Below, piece after piece: positions 11,032-21,999 of a stretch of 64,000 bases of DNA. Both the position numbers and the translations under genes were made by a program. Under the pieces are notes generated by a model. It worked only from the letters and a program-made list of their open reading frames with translations, had not been told where the DNA came from and made no database searches. Numbering within the stretch: position 1 is the first letter of the stretch; each line of letters begins with the position of its first letter. Location: contig NC_079492.1 in the NCBI RefSeq assembly GCF_020520425.1, positions 113,557,157 to 113,621,156 on the forward strand, in the 5' to 3' direction. Origin of the DNA: Spinacia oleracea. Its lineage: Eukaryota; Streptophyta; Magnoliopsida; Caryophyllales; Amaranthaceae.

Positions 11032-12830
11032 TCTATATATTATACTAAAAGAGAGGAAATCAATGTGGTGATGACAAATGTCACTCATTGATTGACCTCT
11101 CTTTTAGATATAAAAAAATTATAAAATAAAATAATTGATTGTAAATTATTTTGTTACCTTTTTACCCAATAAAGATTTGATTCTATTTTCCTAAAAAAAA
11201 GATATAATTCTATACATGAGGAATACTATATAAATTCTGTTTTTATATTTTGGTAACAAATATAACAATATATGCTTATATTTTTATTAAAACAATTAAT
11301 CCATTTTACGGATTACGTAGTAGGATATTTACAAAAATTAATTAATGTAATCTACCGATTTGTACTTACATAATTAGAATACAAATAAATTAGAAAAACA
11401 ACGAAGTATGAATATAGTATAAAAAAAGGTTACTATAATACTATATAATATTTTAACAACTAAATTTGATAATTATAAGCAATATTTTATTACTTTAAAA
11501 AAGAAAGTACGGAGTATTGTAACTTCCTTAAACACGAGAAAAACTTGCGTAACCTTATCTATCTACTACTCTACTATGTAACTCCTCAATTTTTAAAATT
11601 TTGCAACTCTTTTGTTTTTACACTAACTACTAAATTCACACATCTCTGTAATTTTAATGATATTTGGTGAATTTTAATATAGATGATGAACATAGTCATG
11701 TAATCCGTATCATTTTGTTGGATTTGTCTAAATACTTACATAATACAAATTTAATACCCATATCATAATTAAAATTTAATAAAATGACTAACTGTATGTA
11801 TATATTGTCAATTTTTATTTAAAATATGTGTCTTATATTGACCGTGGATATGTATAACGAATATTTATTTTTGCTTTAATATTCAAAGTAGTATTTATCA
11901 AGGTTTTGTAAAAGATGCTTATTGAAAAAAGAAATTGTTCTATATAAAAATGTCTCTCTCTCTAACTCCCTATCTTATACTTTATTCTATATAAAAAATA
12001 TTCACTATATCCCATCATACCTATTTTCCTATTAGATTATATAATATAATCTTACAATAACTTATCGCAAAACTCCGTGAATATACTATTGCAACAATTA
12101 AATCCGGACGGAGAGAGTACATATTATAATGTTTTGTTTATTTAATCAATTATTCTAATAAGATACTGCAATTGAAGAAGACTCAGTAGTAGAATTTTAA
12201 AAATCAAAACTCTCTTACCAAAAAAATTGAGTCATGGAGTGGGTTTCAGGCAAGTGTGGATACACGTGTAGGTGATAGATTGGGGATGAGTTTTACTTTT
12301 AACCCGTTAGAAGGAGATTGGGAGGGGTGAGTACTTTTCCCATCGTGGGTGACGGAAATAGAGATAAGAATTTTGGACGAGTACGAGTGTGGAGACTCCG
12401 ACCAGCTTCAAAGTCATGACTAGCTGAATAAATAAAATAGTGGAGTAGTTGTTAAGTGCTCGGATAATGATATAAATATGACTATCAAAGTAAAGATGGA
12501 TGAGAATAACACTATGATTGACACATGTGACCATCAAAGTAAAGGATGGATGAGAATAACACTATGATTGACACATGTGATGAATAAAGATGAAAATAAC
12601 TTTGTTTATGTACCTTTATTTGACTTTATTTTTATGATAAACAAGATACCGAATGGGGAAATAGAAAAAAAATTCATCATTATTCTTAATTAAGAGAATA
12701 TCTATAAGGTTGTGTCCAAAGTATAGTGTAACCAGATAACCAAATTGAGATTTGAGTTTTAAAATTCAAAACTCTCTTACCAAAACATAATGTTGAGTTC
12801 AGCCGTTTAGGGCTAGGTTTGACACATGTG
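11032..12830 (+). mobile_element. Helitron H2, 5' part (split by Copia A)
   Basis: Begins TCTATATATTATACTAAAAG directly after the CTAG of H1. It continues to the Copia A insertion; the other half resumes at 23389. The part from about 12196 on is made of repeated modules beginning near CAAAACTCTCTTACCAAAA (copies near 12196, 12762, 23577, 23836 and 24780; a related copy near 6951 in H0). No coding sequence is visible. Confidence 0.65.
12482..12580. repeat. 49/50-bp tandem duplication within H2
   Basis: Two adjacent copies of a segment containing GATGAGAATAACACTATG and TTGACACATGTGA differ by one inserted G. They lie within the larger repeated module of the Helitron. Confidence 0.85.
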
Positions 12831-13139
12831 TGAAGGAAATAATGCCCTTGGTCCAAGTATGCATTCTATGATAAGTCTAATAAATGCGGTTCAGTATTAA
12901 TTAACAATTAATAATTCAGTGAGATCAAATGAGCTGAATGCCTAGCTAGAGGCCGCTTCAGTTCAAGTGGAATTAATGATATTAATCCACAGCTTACTCT
13001 TGACTGAACCCGTAGGGTCACACAAATAGTACGTAAACGGATCAAGTATTTAATAGCATTAAATACTCCATCTATGAATATTCGGAACCGACGGATCTTG
13101 GTTTCAGTGGGAGCTAAGATCGTCACAGGCAAGGAATGA

Positions 13140-13460
13140 ATACTCCGGAAACGATGATATTGCCGGAAACGGAAATATGGATCGTATCGGAAATATAAAT
13201 ATTATCCAAGTCGTAGATGTTGCCAGAAACGGAAACATGGTACGTGTCGGAAAATATTATCGGAGATGGAAATATTGCCAGAATCGGAAATATTGCCGGA
13301 AACGGAAATATTGTCAGAATCGGAAATATTACCGGAATCGGAAAATAATTCCGGAAACGGAAATATTAAATATTTGTTCGAAACGGAAATTAATTCCGGA
13401 ATCGGAAATATTAAATATTGTTCGTATCGGAAATGAATTCCGGAATCGGAAAATTTAATC
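13140..13460. repeat. CGGAAA-type subrepeat array in the LTR
   Basis: Many imperfect copies of a short unit of the form GGAAATATTGCCGGAAACG, spaced about 18-24 bases. The same array is in all four LTRs of A and B. Such arrays can bind regulatory proteins, but nothing in the sequence proves this. They create long but meaningless open frames on both strands. Confidence 0.85.
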
Positions 13461-13891
13461 GGAAGCGCATCGTACGAATAAGCATCGGACGAGGCCTGCC
13501 GGACGAGGCCCAGCACGAAGCCAGGCCATCGCCCAGCAAGCCAAGCGCGCCGCACAAACAGCCACGCCAGGCCCAGCGCAAGGCCAGGCCCAGCAGGCTG
13601 CACGCAGCGCGCAGCGCGCACAGCGCGCACAGCACGCGCAGCGCACAGCGCGCGCAGCGCGCGCGGGCGCTGAGTGGGCTGCTGCTCGCGCGCACGCATG
13701 GGGCCCATCGTGGCTGCCGTGCGTGTGTGTGCAAGTGTTTGTGTTCGTGCACGTTTCCTAAAACATGCAGAGTTCGGTTAATGATTAAATTCCTAATTCT
13801 ATTTGATAAATTAATTAAATTAGAGTTCTTGTAGGATTCTAGGTTTAATTAATTTGTATCTGAATAGGATTTCGATTCCCTTTCCATACCG

Positions 13892-13900
13892 CTATAAATA
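13892..13900 (+). promoter_or_regulatory. TATA box of the Copia A 5' LTR
   Basis: CTATAAATA lies about 360 bases before the LTR end and is followed about 35 bases later by ACACAAG, a plausible start region. The same arrangement is present in element B (CTATAAATATATGCC near 44107). Confidence 0.7.
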
Positions 13901-14257
13901 TGAGGCTAGGGCTCACAATTTATAACACAAGTTTCAAAGTATTCAAAGTGAGTTTTTGAGAGAAAAATTCAGTCACACATTTGCCTATAAAGTGCCGAAA
14001 ATAATAGTACCTTAAGGGCGATTCTAGTTGGTCAATCTTAAGGCGGATCCGGACGTGCTGTGGACTATCTACGGAGGGACGACACTTGGAGTCCTAAAGA
14101 CTTGTTCTTGTTCGGTTCGGGCGCAGCTAGGGAAGGCACGCAACAAAGAGTATGCATCTAATCTATGCTAAATGATTATGTGTAAATAATATGTTTTCCT
14201 GGGTTTATGGTTTTTCCGCATGATTTATGAATTGTCATATGTATCATAACCTAACAG

Positions 14258-14271
14258 TGGTATCACGAGCC
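14258..14271 (+). promoter_or_regulatory. Primer-binding site of Copia A (tRNA-iMet type)
   Basis: TGGTATCACGAGCC begins one base after the LTR. It matches the usual plant initiator tRNA-Met primer site TGGTATCAGAGCC except for an extra C. Element B has the same form, so it is a family trait and not a sequencing error. Confidence 0.8.
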
Positions 14272-15333
14272 CCTTATTATTTTCATAATCTAAATTGCAT
14301 GAACATGGTTAAATATTACAAATTTGCAAGAATTAAAAGGGGTGATTAATTTTCGTAATTGTTAATTAATTGCAAATTGCGTTTATTTAATTATACGTAC
14401 GCAGTTTTTCGGCAGTTTCTTCGTTACTCATCCGAATTGAGTGATTTTTGTGTCAATTCCGCATGTAAAAGGCATTCTAAAATTTTGACAAAAATAATAT
14501 TTTTCTGCCGAACCCAGAATTCTCAAATTCGAAGCCTAACTATGACTTTTCGAAGGTTTTAGTTTTTCGAATGCAAAATTTCGTAAATTTAAGATGTTAA
14601 ATTAAATATTTGCGATTCTTGTTGATAAATCTTGAATTTTTGATTGACCTACTGCATATGTTTAACAAGTTTGAATGCCTAGTCTTGTTAATTATGCAAT
14701 CTAATTATTAATTATGATTAATTTGTTGAAAATTAGAATAATTTAGAATTAATTTGATTTTCATAATTAATTGTAATTTAATTAGAAACCCATGATTAAA
14801 AACCACCATAAAAATTGTAAATTTACGATAAATTTTAAATTTTTATGACCTAGACTTGAATCCATAACAATCGGAAATCAATTGGATAATAAATTTTCGA
14901 TTTTTTCGCCCTAAAATTATGAAATTAATATTATTTATTAATTTGTCATTAATTTTAAATATAAATTTTAAATTTTTATGCGATTCGTTCATATAACTTG
15001 CACGCACGAAGCAATGGACGCTTCGTGTTACCCTTAAGGGGTGTTGTATAATGCGGGCATGCGACGACGAGCAAGGGAGCTCGTCGCCCGTGCGGCACGA
15101 ATGCAATGAGCAAGGGCGTAGTGCACGAGCACAAGGCAGCAGCCCTGCCTTGTGTCGTGTGCCACGACCAATGGACGAATGGGCATGGGCGTAGGGCGAG
15201 CCAAGGCAGTCGCGTGTGGGCAGCAAGCGAGCTGCGCCACAACGCGCGCTGCCTCGCACAAGAGCGCGCAGCCTCGCGCGCAGCGAGCGCAAGCTCGCGT
15301 GCCACGAGCGCTGCACCTAGCATTGCTCGCGCG

Positions 15334-15570
15334 CACAGCGAGCGATGTCGCCCGCACAGCGAGCGATGTCGCCCGCCCAGCGACCGATGTCGCGCGCCCA
15401 GCGAGCGATGTCGCCCGCCCAGCGAGCGATGTCGCGCGCCCAGCGAGCGATGGCTCGCGCGCCCAGCGAGCGATGGCTCGCGCGCCCAGCGAGCGATGTC
15501 GCGCGCCCAGCGAGCGATGTCGCGCGCCCAGCGAGCGATGTCGCGCGCGCACTGCGAGCGATAGCCCGCG
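15334..15570. repeat. GC-rich minisatellite in the Copia A leader
   Basis: About eleven tandem units of 21-23 bp of the form CCAGCGAGCGATGTCGCGCG. It lies within a GC-rich block of about 700 bp in an otherwise AT-rich leader. Element B has a different unit at the same place. Confidence 0.95.
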
Positions 15571-17168
15571 TGCGATGAGCGCTGGCGCGCGCAGCGAGCA
15601 CCAATGCGTGCGGAGGCTTGCGATAGGGATGCAGCAGCTATGCGACGAGCGCATGGGCTGCGCGCGCATGGCCAGCGATGGCTGTGTGCGTGCGGCCCAT
15701 GGGCGTGCTACGCGTAGGGTGTTTGCGTTACGATTAGATCGTTTTGAATGTTTAATTTGAAAATTTCAGTTCACGTAATTTTAATTAATTTTAAAATTAA
15801 TAATTTAAATTATTTTCTTGGATTTTAATTTTGAATATTATAATTATAATAAATGTTATTTATTCTAATTATTTTACTAAAATTAAAATCATGAATTAAT
15901 TTAAATGCGACTGAAATTAAATTAAACTTTTTGGATTCAATTATAAATTTATATGAGCTTTAAATTTTAATTAAATTTGTATGTTTCCGGTTAGACTAGA
16001 AATACATTTTTATGTTTAAAATTGGTAAAGCATATGAATTTATTGGTTTAAGTGGGAGCGCTTTTTAGTCATAAACTCTTGATTAGGTCTACAAATCCTT
16101 AAGGTTAAAACAACTTGATTAGAATTAATAAGGACTGAATAATTGGTAGATTATTGGTGCCCTTGATTAATTGCTGCAAATGTTTACGTGATGCATAATG
16201 TGTTTTACTAACCAGCTATGTGGGCCATTCATGATAATGAATGGGTGAATGGTATATATTGTATATGTACTGTTTTGCAGGTTATGAAGTGACTAGTATG
16301 GCCCAAATAGGATAGAAAATATGGTCTGCGTACCATTAATTTGAATGTAATTGGTCTAAAGTACCAAAGTTATTTTTCAATTCAAAAATGGTCTGCGAAC
16401 CATCAAATAGTTGTAATTAGTTATAGCTTATCCTATTTGAAGAAAATGGTGCCTCCCACGGAGATTTTCAAGACGGACTTTGAAGTCAAAGCTTCAAGAT
16501 GAAGTCGGGCCATACTAGATCACAAATATCTTATGCATGTTTTAAGTTATTTATTGTTTTAAATATGTCTTAAAATGCATGAGATCAAAAGCTTGATTAT
16601 GTTGCATGATTAAGGATTTTAGTTCACTTAAAATCTAACCAACATAGTAAGAGCCTTAAGTTCCAAACTTAAAAATTGAGTTAAAAGGTGCCATGCCAAA
16701 ATATACACTTGCTTGGATATCCTTTACATCAATCTAGTAATAGTTTTCGCTCAGCGAGGTGTTACTTATTGGTCCTAAAGGGGCAAGGTACACAAATAAT
16801 TGTGAGTACATGTTAGTTTTGGTGAAACTCAACGATATAAGTAAGGAGTCCTTTTATGTCGTGGCAAATTCGATAGGTTTACCTAATAAGTACTTTGACG
16901 TACCTATCAACCAAGAATAGTTTCTAGACTATTAGCAAAAGGCTTTTGCTTACCTAAGATGTTCTAGGATTAAGTCGACAAACTGTGCTTAGTTCTTCAA
17001 TGATTTTAGGATCTTGGAATCATTTTATTCACACCTGCCGGAACACATAATTTGAATAAAATGCTTAATAAACATTGAATTATGCATGTATGCTAGAATT
17101 TAAAGTTTATTAAGAGAAACTGTGAATGGTTATTTATTTGTTTATTCTTTTCAATTGTAGTTTTTAAT

Positions 17169-20100
17169 ATGGCAAACAACAATTCATTCAACATTCGATC
17201 AATTCTCGAAAAGGAGAAGTTGAACGGGAAAAACTTCCTTGACTGGCAAAGGAACTTGCAAATAGTTCTTATGCAGGAAGAAAAGGAGTATGTCCTAGAT
17301 GAGGCGATGCCCGAAGCTGCAGGCGACGGGGTCACTCAGGCAGCCCTCAATCGTTGGATTGATGCCAACAAGGATGTGAAATGTCTAATGCTCGCCACCA
17401 TGAGTGCGGATCTGCAGAAAACGTTCATCAACTCAGATGCTTTCACAATCATTAGTGAGTTGAAGAACATGTTCCAAGATCTGGCTCGAGTCGAAAGATT
17501 CGAGACTCATAGGCAAATTCTTGAGACCAAGCTTAAGAAAGGCGAGCCCGTAAGTCCACATGTTCTCAAAATGATTGGACTCATTGAGAATATGAGTCGG
17601 CTGGATCAGCAATTTTCTCAGGAAATGGCTATAGACACCATCCTCCATTCTCTTCATAGCGGGTATGATCAGTTCAAACTGAACTACAGTATGAATAGTC
17701 TGGACAAAACGCTCACTGAGCTTCACGGTATGCTGAAGACCGCTGAAAAGACGCTCAAAAGTGATAAGCAGGATGTGCTTATGGTGCGTGGGGGCAAGTT
17801 CAAGAAATCTGGAAAGAAGAGGAATGCTAAGAAAGGTGGCAACAAAGCCAGCCCAACTAAGCAAACTGGCGCCAAATATGCAAAGAGAAAGGTCAGTCAA
17901 CCCACTTCTGAATCCGAATGCTTCTACTGCAAGAAGAAGGGGCATTGGAAGAGAGATTGCTTGAAGCTAAAGGAAGATCAGAAGAACGGAACAGTCGTTC
18001 CATCTTCAGGTATTTTCGTTATAGACTGTATACTTGCTAATTCAACTTCTTGGGTATTAGATACAGGTTGTGGCTCACACTTATGTTCCAATCCACAGGG
18101 ACTAAGAAGAAGTAGAAAGTTAAGCAAGGGTGAAGTCGACCTACGAGTGGGAAATGGAGCACGGATTGCTGCATTAGCTGTAGGAACTTACTATTTGTCG
18201 TTGCCCTCCGGGCTAGTTTTGGAACTGGAAGAATGTTTCCATGTTCCAAGTCTTACTAAAAACATCATTTCAGTTTCTTGCTTAGATGCTAAGGGATTTT
18301 CCTTTATAATAAAAGACAATAGTTGTTCGTTTTATTTTAAAGAGATGTTTTATGGATCTGCTAGATTAGTCAATGGACTTTATTTATTAGATCACGACAA
18401 ACAAGTATATAACATAAATACCAAAAAGGCCAAAAAGGATGATTCAGATCTCACCTATCTGTGGCATTGTCGATTAGGCCATATAAACTTGAAACGCTTA
18501 GAAAGACTTCAAAGGGAAGGAATTCTAGAACCATTTGACTTAGAGGATTATGGTAAATGCGAATCATGTTTACTTGGCAAAATGACAAAGCAACCTTTCT
18601 CTAAAGTTGGAGAAAGAGCAAATGAACTATTGGGTTTAATCCATACAGATGTATGTGGACCAATGAGTACAAATGCTAGAGGTGGTTTCAGCTACTTTAT
18701 CACTTTCACTGATGACTTCAGTAGGTATGGTTATGTCTACCTAATGAAGCATAAGTCTGAATCCTTTGACAAATTCAAGGAATTTCAGAGTGAAGTAGAG
18801 AATCAATTAGGCAAGAAGATTAAGGCACTGCGGTCTGATAGAGGCGGTGAATATCTGAGCTATGAATTTGATGACCATCTGAAAGAATGTGGAATTCTAT
18901 CAGAATTGACTCCTCCTGGAACACCACAATGGAACGGTGTGTCAGAACGGAGGAACAGAACCTTGCTAGACATGGTCAGGTCAATGATGGGTCAGGCCGA
19001 ACTTCCATTAGAATTTTGGGGACATGCACTAAATACAGCTGCACTCACTATAAATAGAGCTCCGTCTAAAGCTGTCGAAAAGACTCCATACGAATTATGG
19101 TTTGGAAAGCCTCCAAATGTGTCTTTTCTTAAGATTTGGGGATGTGAAGTATACGTCAAACGATTAATTTCAGACAAACTTCATCCAAAATCTGACAAAT
19201 GTATCCTTGTGGGCTATCCAAAGGAAACAAAGGGGTATTACTTCTACAATACATCTGAGAACAAAGTGTTTGTTGCTCGAGATGGTGTCTTTTTGGAGAA
19301 GGATCACATTTCCAAAATGACAAGTGGGAGAAAAGTAGACCTCGAAGAAATTCGAGTCGAACAACAAACTCTAGAGAATGCTCAAGATGACATTCAGGAT
19401 GAAACTCAGAGATCTTTAGAAAAATCTGGTGAGAATCATGGTCAATCTAGAAATGTTACCCCGCGTAGATCGCAAAGATATAGATCTCAACCGGAAAGGT
19501 ACTTAGGTATTTTGACGAACGAGAGCTATGACGTTCTATTACTTGAAAGTGATGAACCTGCGACTTACAAGCAAGCTATGACGAGCCCTAGCTCCAAGCA
19601 ATGGCAAGAAGCCATGCAATCTGAATTAGACTCCATGTCTGAAAACCAAGTATGGGATTTGGTCGATTTGCCAGATGGCTACCAAGCCATTGGAAGCAAA
19701 TGGGTTTTCAAACTGAAAAAGGACAAGGATGGGAAACTTGAAGTTTTCAAAGCTAGATTGGTTGCAAAAGGTTACAGGCAAGTCCACGGTGTGGATTACG
19801 ATGAAACCTTTTCACCAGTTGCAATGCTAAAGTCTATTCGAATAATGTTAGCAATCGCTGCATATTACGATTACGAAATATGGCAGATGGATGTCAAAAC
19901 TGCTTTCTTAAACGGCGTTTTAACAGAAACTGTGTTTATGACACAGCCTGAAGGTTTTGAGGATCCAAAGAATGCTAAAAAGGTATGCAAGCTAAAGAAG
20001 TCAATCTACGGATTGAAGCAGGCATCCAGGAGCTGGAATATACGTTTTGATGAAGCAGTCAGTGACTTTGGTTTCATCAAGAACGCGGACGAATCTTGTG

Positions 20101-21134
20101 TATACAAGAAGGTCAGTGGGAGCAAAATTGCTTTCCTAGTATTATATGTCGACGACATATTGCTTATCGGAAATGACATTCCTATGTTGAACTCTGTCAA
20201 GATTTGGCTTGGGAAATGTTTTTCGATGAAGGATCTAGGAGAAGCACAGTACATATTGGGCATCAAGATTTACAGATATAGATCTAAAAAGATGATTGGA
20301 CTTAGTCAAAGCACTTATATCAATAAGGTGCTTGATAGGTTCAAGATGGCGGACTCCAAGCGAGGCTACCTACCCATGTCTCATGGAATGACTCTAAGCA
20401 AGACTCAGTGCCCAAAAACACTTGATGAGCGTAGACGAATGAATGGGATTCCATATGCATCATTGATTGGTTCAATAATGTATGCTATGATATGTACACG
20501 CCCGGATGTTGCGTACGCACTCAGTGCTACGAGCAGATACCAGTCAGACCCAGGAGAGGCGCATTGGACTGCTGCCAAGAATATTCTGAAGTACCTGAAA
20601 AGGCGCAAAGATGACTTCCTGGTCTATGGTGGAGATGATGAATTAATTGTTAAAGGCTATACGGACGCAAGTTTCCAAACCGACAAAGATGATTTCAGAT
20701 CACAGTCTGGGTTTGTCTTCTGCCTCAACGGAGGAGCAGTAAGCTGGAAAAGTGCTAAGCAAAGCACCATTGCGGATTCTACAACTGAAGCGGAGTACAT
20801 TGCTGCACATGAAGCAGCAAAGGAAGCTATATGGCTAAGGAAGTTCATAGGAGAACTTGGTGTAGTCCCCTCCATTAAAGGACCAATAGCCCTGTATTGT
20901 GATAATAACGGAGCTATTGCACAGGCAAAAGAGCCTAGACACCACCAGAGAGTCAAGCATGTACTTCGTAGATTTCACCTTCTACGAGAGTTCGTTGAAA
21001 GAAAAGAAGTCGAGATAAGCAAAATTGGAACTGATGACAACATATCAGATCCATTAACTAAACCTCTGCCGCAGGCGAAGCACAACTCGCACACTGCAGC
21101 TATGGGAATCAAGCATATTGGAGAATGGCTTTGA
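17169..21134 (+). CDS. Copia gag-pol polyprotein, intact
   Basis: 1321 residues in one frame, giving particle protein and enzymes by processing. Gag is at about 1-270 (UBN2-like) with a CCHC knuckle C251-x2-C254-x4-H259-x4-C264. The aspartic protease has DTG at 298-300 (WVLDTGCGSH). The integrase has an HHCC-type region near H433 (LWHCRLGH) and the DD35E triad D494, D557, E593. The reverse transcriptase has D908 in QMDVKTAFLNG and YVDD at 993-996. RNase H has D1166, E1207 and D1245. Integrase before RT places it in the Copia superfamily. The start is the only ATG giving a full gag and is matched in element B. No stops, shifts or lost catalytic residues are seen. The lineage within Copia is not assigned. 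Confidence 0.97.
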   Translation: MANNNSFNIRSILEKEKLNGKNFLDWQRNLQIVLMQEEKEYVLDEAMPEAAGDGVTQAALNRWIDANKDVKCLMLATMSADLQKTFINSDAFTIISELKNMFQDLARVERFETHRQILETKLKKGEPVSPHVLKMIGLIENMSRLDQQFSQEMAIDTILHSLHSGYDQFKLNYSMNSLDKTLTELHGMLKTAEKTLKSDKQDVLMVRGGKFKKSGKKRNAKKGGNKASPTKQTGAKYAKRKVSQPTSESECFYCKKKGHWKRDCLKLKEDQKNGTVVPSSGIFVIDCILANSTSWVLDTGCGSHLCSNPQGLRRSRKLSKGEVDLRVGNGARIAALAVGTYYLSLPSGLVLELEECFHVPSLTKNIISVSCLDAKGFSFIIKDNSCSFYFKEMFYGSARLVNGLYLLDHDKQVYNINTKKAKKDDSDLTYLWHCRLGHINLKRLERLQREGILEPFDLEDYGKCESCLLGKMTKQPFSKVGERANELLGLIHTDVCGPMSTNARGGFSYFITFTDDFSRYGYVYLMKHKSESFDKFKEFQSEVENQLGKKIKALRSDRGGEYLSYEFDDHLKECGILSELTPPGTPQWNGVSERRNRTLLDMVRSMMGQAELPLEFWGHALNTAALTINRAPSKAVEKTPYELWFGKPPNVSFLKIWGCEVYVKRLISDKLHPKSDKCILVGYPKETKGYYFYNTSENKVFVARDGVFLEKDHISKMTSGRKVDLEEIRVEQQTLENAQDDIQDETQRSLEKSGENHGQSRNVTPRRSQRYRSQPERYLGILTNESYDVLLLESDEPATYKQAMTSPSSKQWQEAMQSELDSMSENQVWDLVDLPDGYQAIGSKWVFKLKKDKDGKLEVFKARLVAKGYRQVHGVDYDETFSPVAMLKSIRIMLAIAAYYDYEIWQMDVKTAFLNGVLTETVFMTQPEGFEDPKNAKKVCKLKKSIYGLKQASRSWNIRFDEAVSDFGFIKNADESCVYKKVSGSKIAFLVLYVDDILLIGNDIPMLNSVKIWLGKCFSMKDLGEAQYILGIKIYRYRSKKMIGLSQSTYINKVLDRFKMADSKRGYLPMSHGMTLSKTQCPKTLDERRRMNGIPYASLIGSIMYAMICTRPDVAYALSATSRYQSDPGEAHWTAAKNILKYLKRRKDDFLVYGGDDELIVKGYTDASFQTDKDDFRSQSGFVFCLNGGAVSWKSAKQSTIADSTTEAEYIAAHEAAKEAIWLRKFIGELGVVPSIKGPIALYCDNNGAIAQAKEPRHHQRVKHVLRRFHLLREFVERKEVEISKIGTDDNISDPLTKPLPQAKHNSHTAAMGIKHIGEWL

Positions 21135-21999
21135 TGTCTCTGTTTAATGTTTTAAAGTTTTAGAGTTTAAATCTTTGTAAAACATTATCGGTTAATCATT
21201 CACAATAAATGAAAAGAATTCATTTTTCCATTTAATTTGTGGTTTATTAAATGATGAGTCCCTTCAATTTGACGATATATTCAAGATAGACTGTCAGGAC
21301 CAGTCCTGTGACTAAGAAATGTCTATCAAGTGAACTTGAATGTCAAAGGTTGAAAATGGTCCCTAATCGGAGTTTTCTATAAAATTGGACGCATAGAAAA
21401 CGTTAGACGATTAGAATGCAAGATGACTAGTAGTTCTGTTTCTTGAACTATGTGGACATGGCAATGTCATAATCATTTGCATAGATACTTACTTTGGGAA
21501 GACTAGTATCGGACGAGACCTATGAAACTTTACTGTAAGAGATGAAAGTCTGTCATAAGTAAATTTCATTAAATTATTAGACACTAAATCCTCAATACCT
21601 GAGTGATTTGAAGATTACTTGTTTGAGAACTGGTTGCTTTGACGTTGACCAACCGTCGCACCGTAAAAGGAGGCTATAAAGGCAACGCTCAGGTAATCAC
21701 CTATCAAACGAAGTCTAATCTCAAGATCGCAAGATTGGGATTGTCCTCCCATAAATCGGGATGAGATGCTTAAAAGTTGTACAAGGCCACTCGGAGAGCT
21801 AGAAACTGTGAAATGCATGGCCGTGCTCGGATGAATCATAGGCTATGATTATCTGTTTATTTGATCAGTTGAACTCTGAAACCGAGGAACACCTCTGGAC
21901 ATAATAAGGATGACAACTCTTACCTTATGTTCAAGAGCAAGCATCAAGTGACAAAGGAATTAGGAAATGCACACTTGTCCCTAAGGACAAGTGGGAGAC
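21135..21999 (+). other. Copia A 3' non-coding region
   Basis: 865 bases between the pol stop and the 3' LTR, conserved in element B (51379-52245) and, in antisense, at 1-704. No open frame of note is present, so there is no env-like gene. It may contain RNA signals; conservation alone could also reflect recent copying. Confidence 0.8.
21972..21999 (+). promoter_or_regulatory. Hairpin and polypurine tract before the 3' LTR (A)
   Basis: A perfect 9-bp stem CACTTGTCC-CTAA-GGACAAGTG (21972-21993) runs into the purine tract GTGGGAGA just before the LTR TG. Plus-strand DNA synthesis normally primes from such a tract. The same hairpin is in element B (52218-52239). Confidence 0.75.

Larger units (their letters stand above)
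12831..14256 (+). repeat. 5' LTR of Copia A
   Basis: 1426 bp, TGAAGG...CTAACA. It holds a block of CGGAAA/ATATTG-type subrepeats (13140-13460), a GC-rich block (13490-13720) containing an extra ~42 bases of GCGCACAGC-type repeats relative to the 3' LTR, and a TATA box. It should act as promoter for the element. Confidence 0.95.
14257..17168 (+). other. Long untranslated leader of Copia A
   Basis: 2.9 kb between the LTR and the gag start. The first and last parts are AT-rich; 15030-15740 is extremely GC-rich. It has no convincing coding sequence. A pyrimidine-rich tract ending in TTGTAG (AG at 17159-17160) lies eight bases before the gag ATG and looks like a 3' splice site, as does TTTTGCAG at about 16279. 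A spliced leader is therefore possible but unproven. Confidence 0.7.

Noticed and set aside
13177-13834. Open frames in the LTRs (93-203 codons, in all four LTRs)
   Set aside because: They follow the CGGAAA subrepeat array and the GC block of the LTR; composition is repetitive and frames differ between A and B.
15334-15570. Regular 21-23-bp repeats resembling a CRISPR array
   Set aside because: The units are contiguous without unique spacers, lie in a retrotransposon leader, and the organism is a plant.
15034-15760. Several overlapping open frames of 77-211 codons on both strands in the Copia A leader (and similar at 45236-45991)
   Set aside because: They arise because GC-rich tandem repeats lack stop codons in all frames; the translations are repeats of a few residues and are not conserved between A and B.
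21135-21999. Possible env-like third gene in the Copia elements
   Set aside because: No frame longer than about 75 codons in this stretch in either element; conservation is explained by recent common origin.
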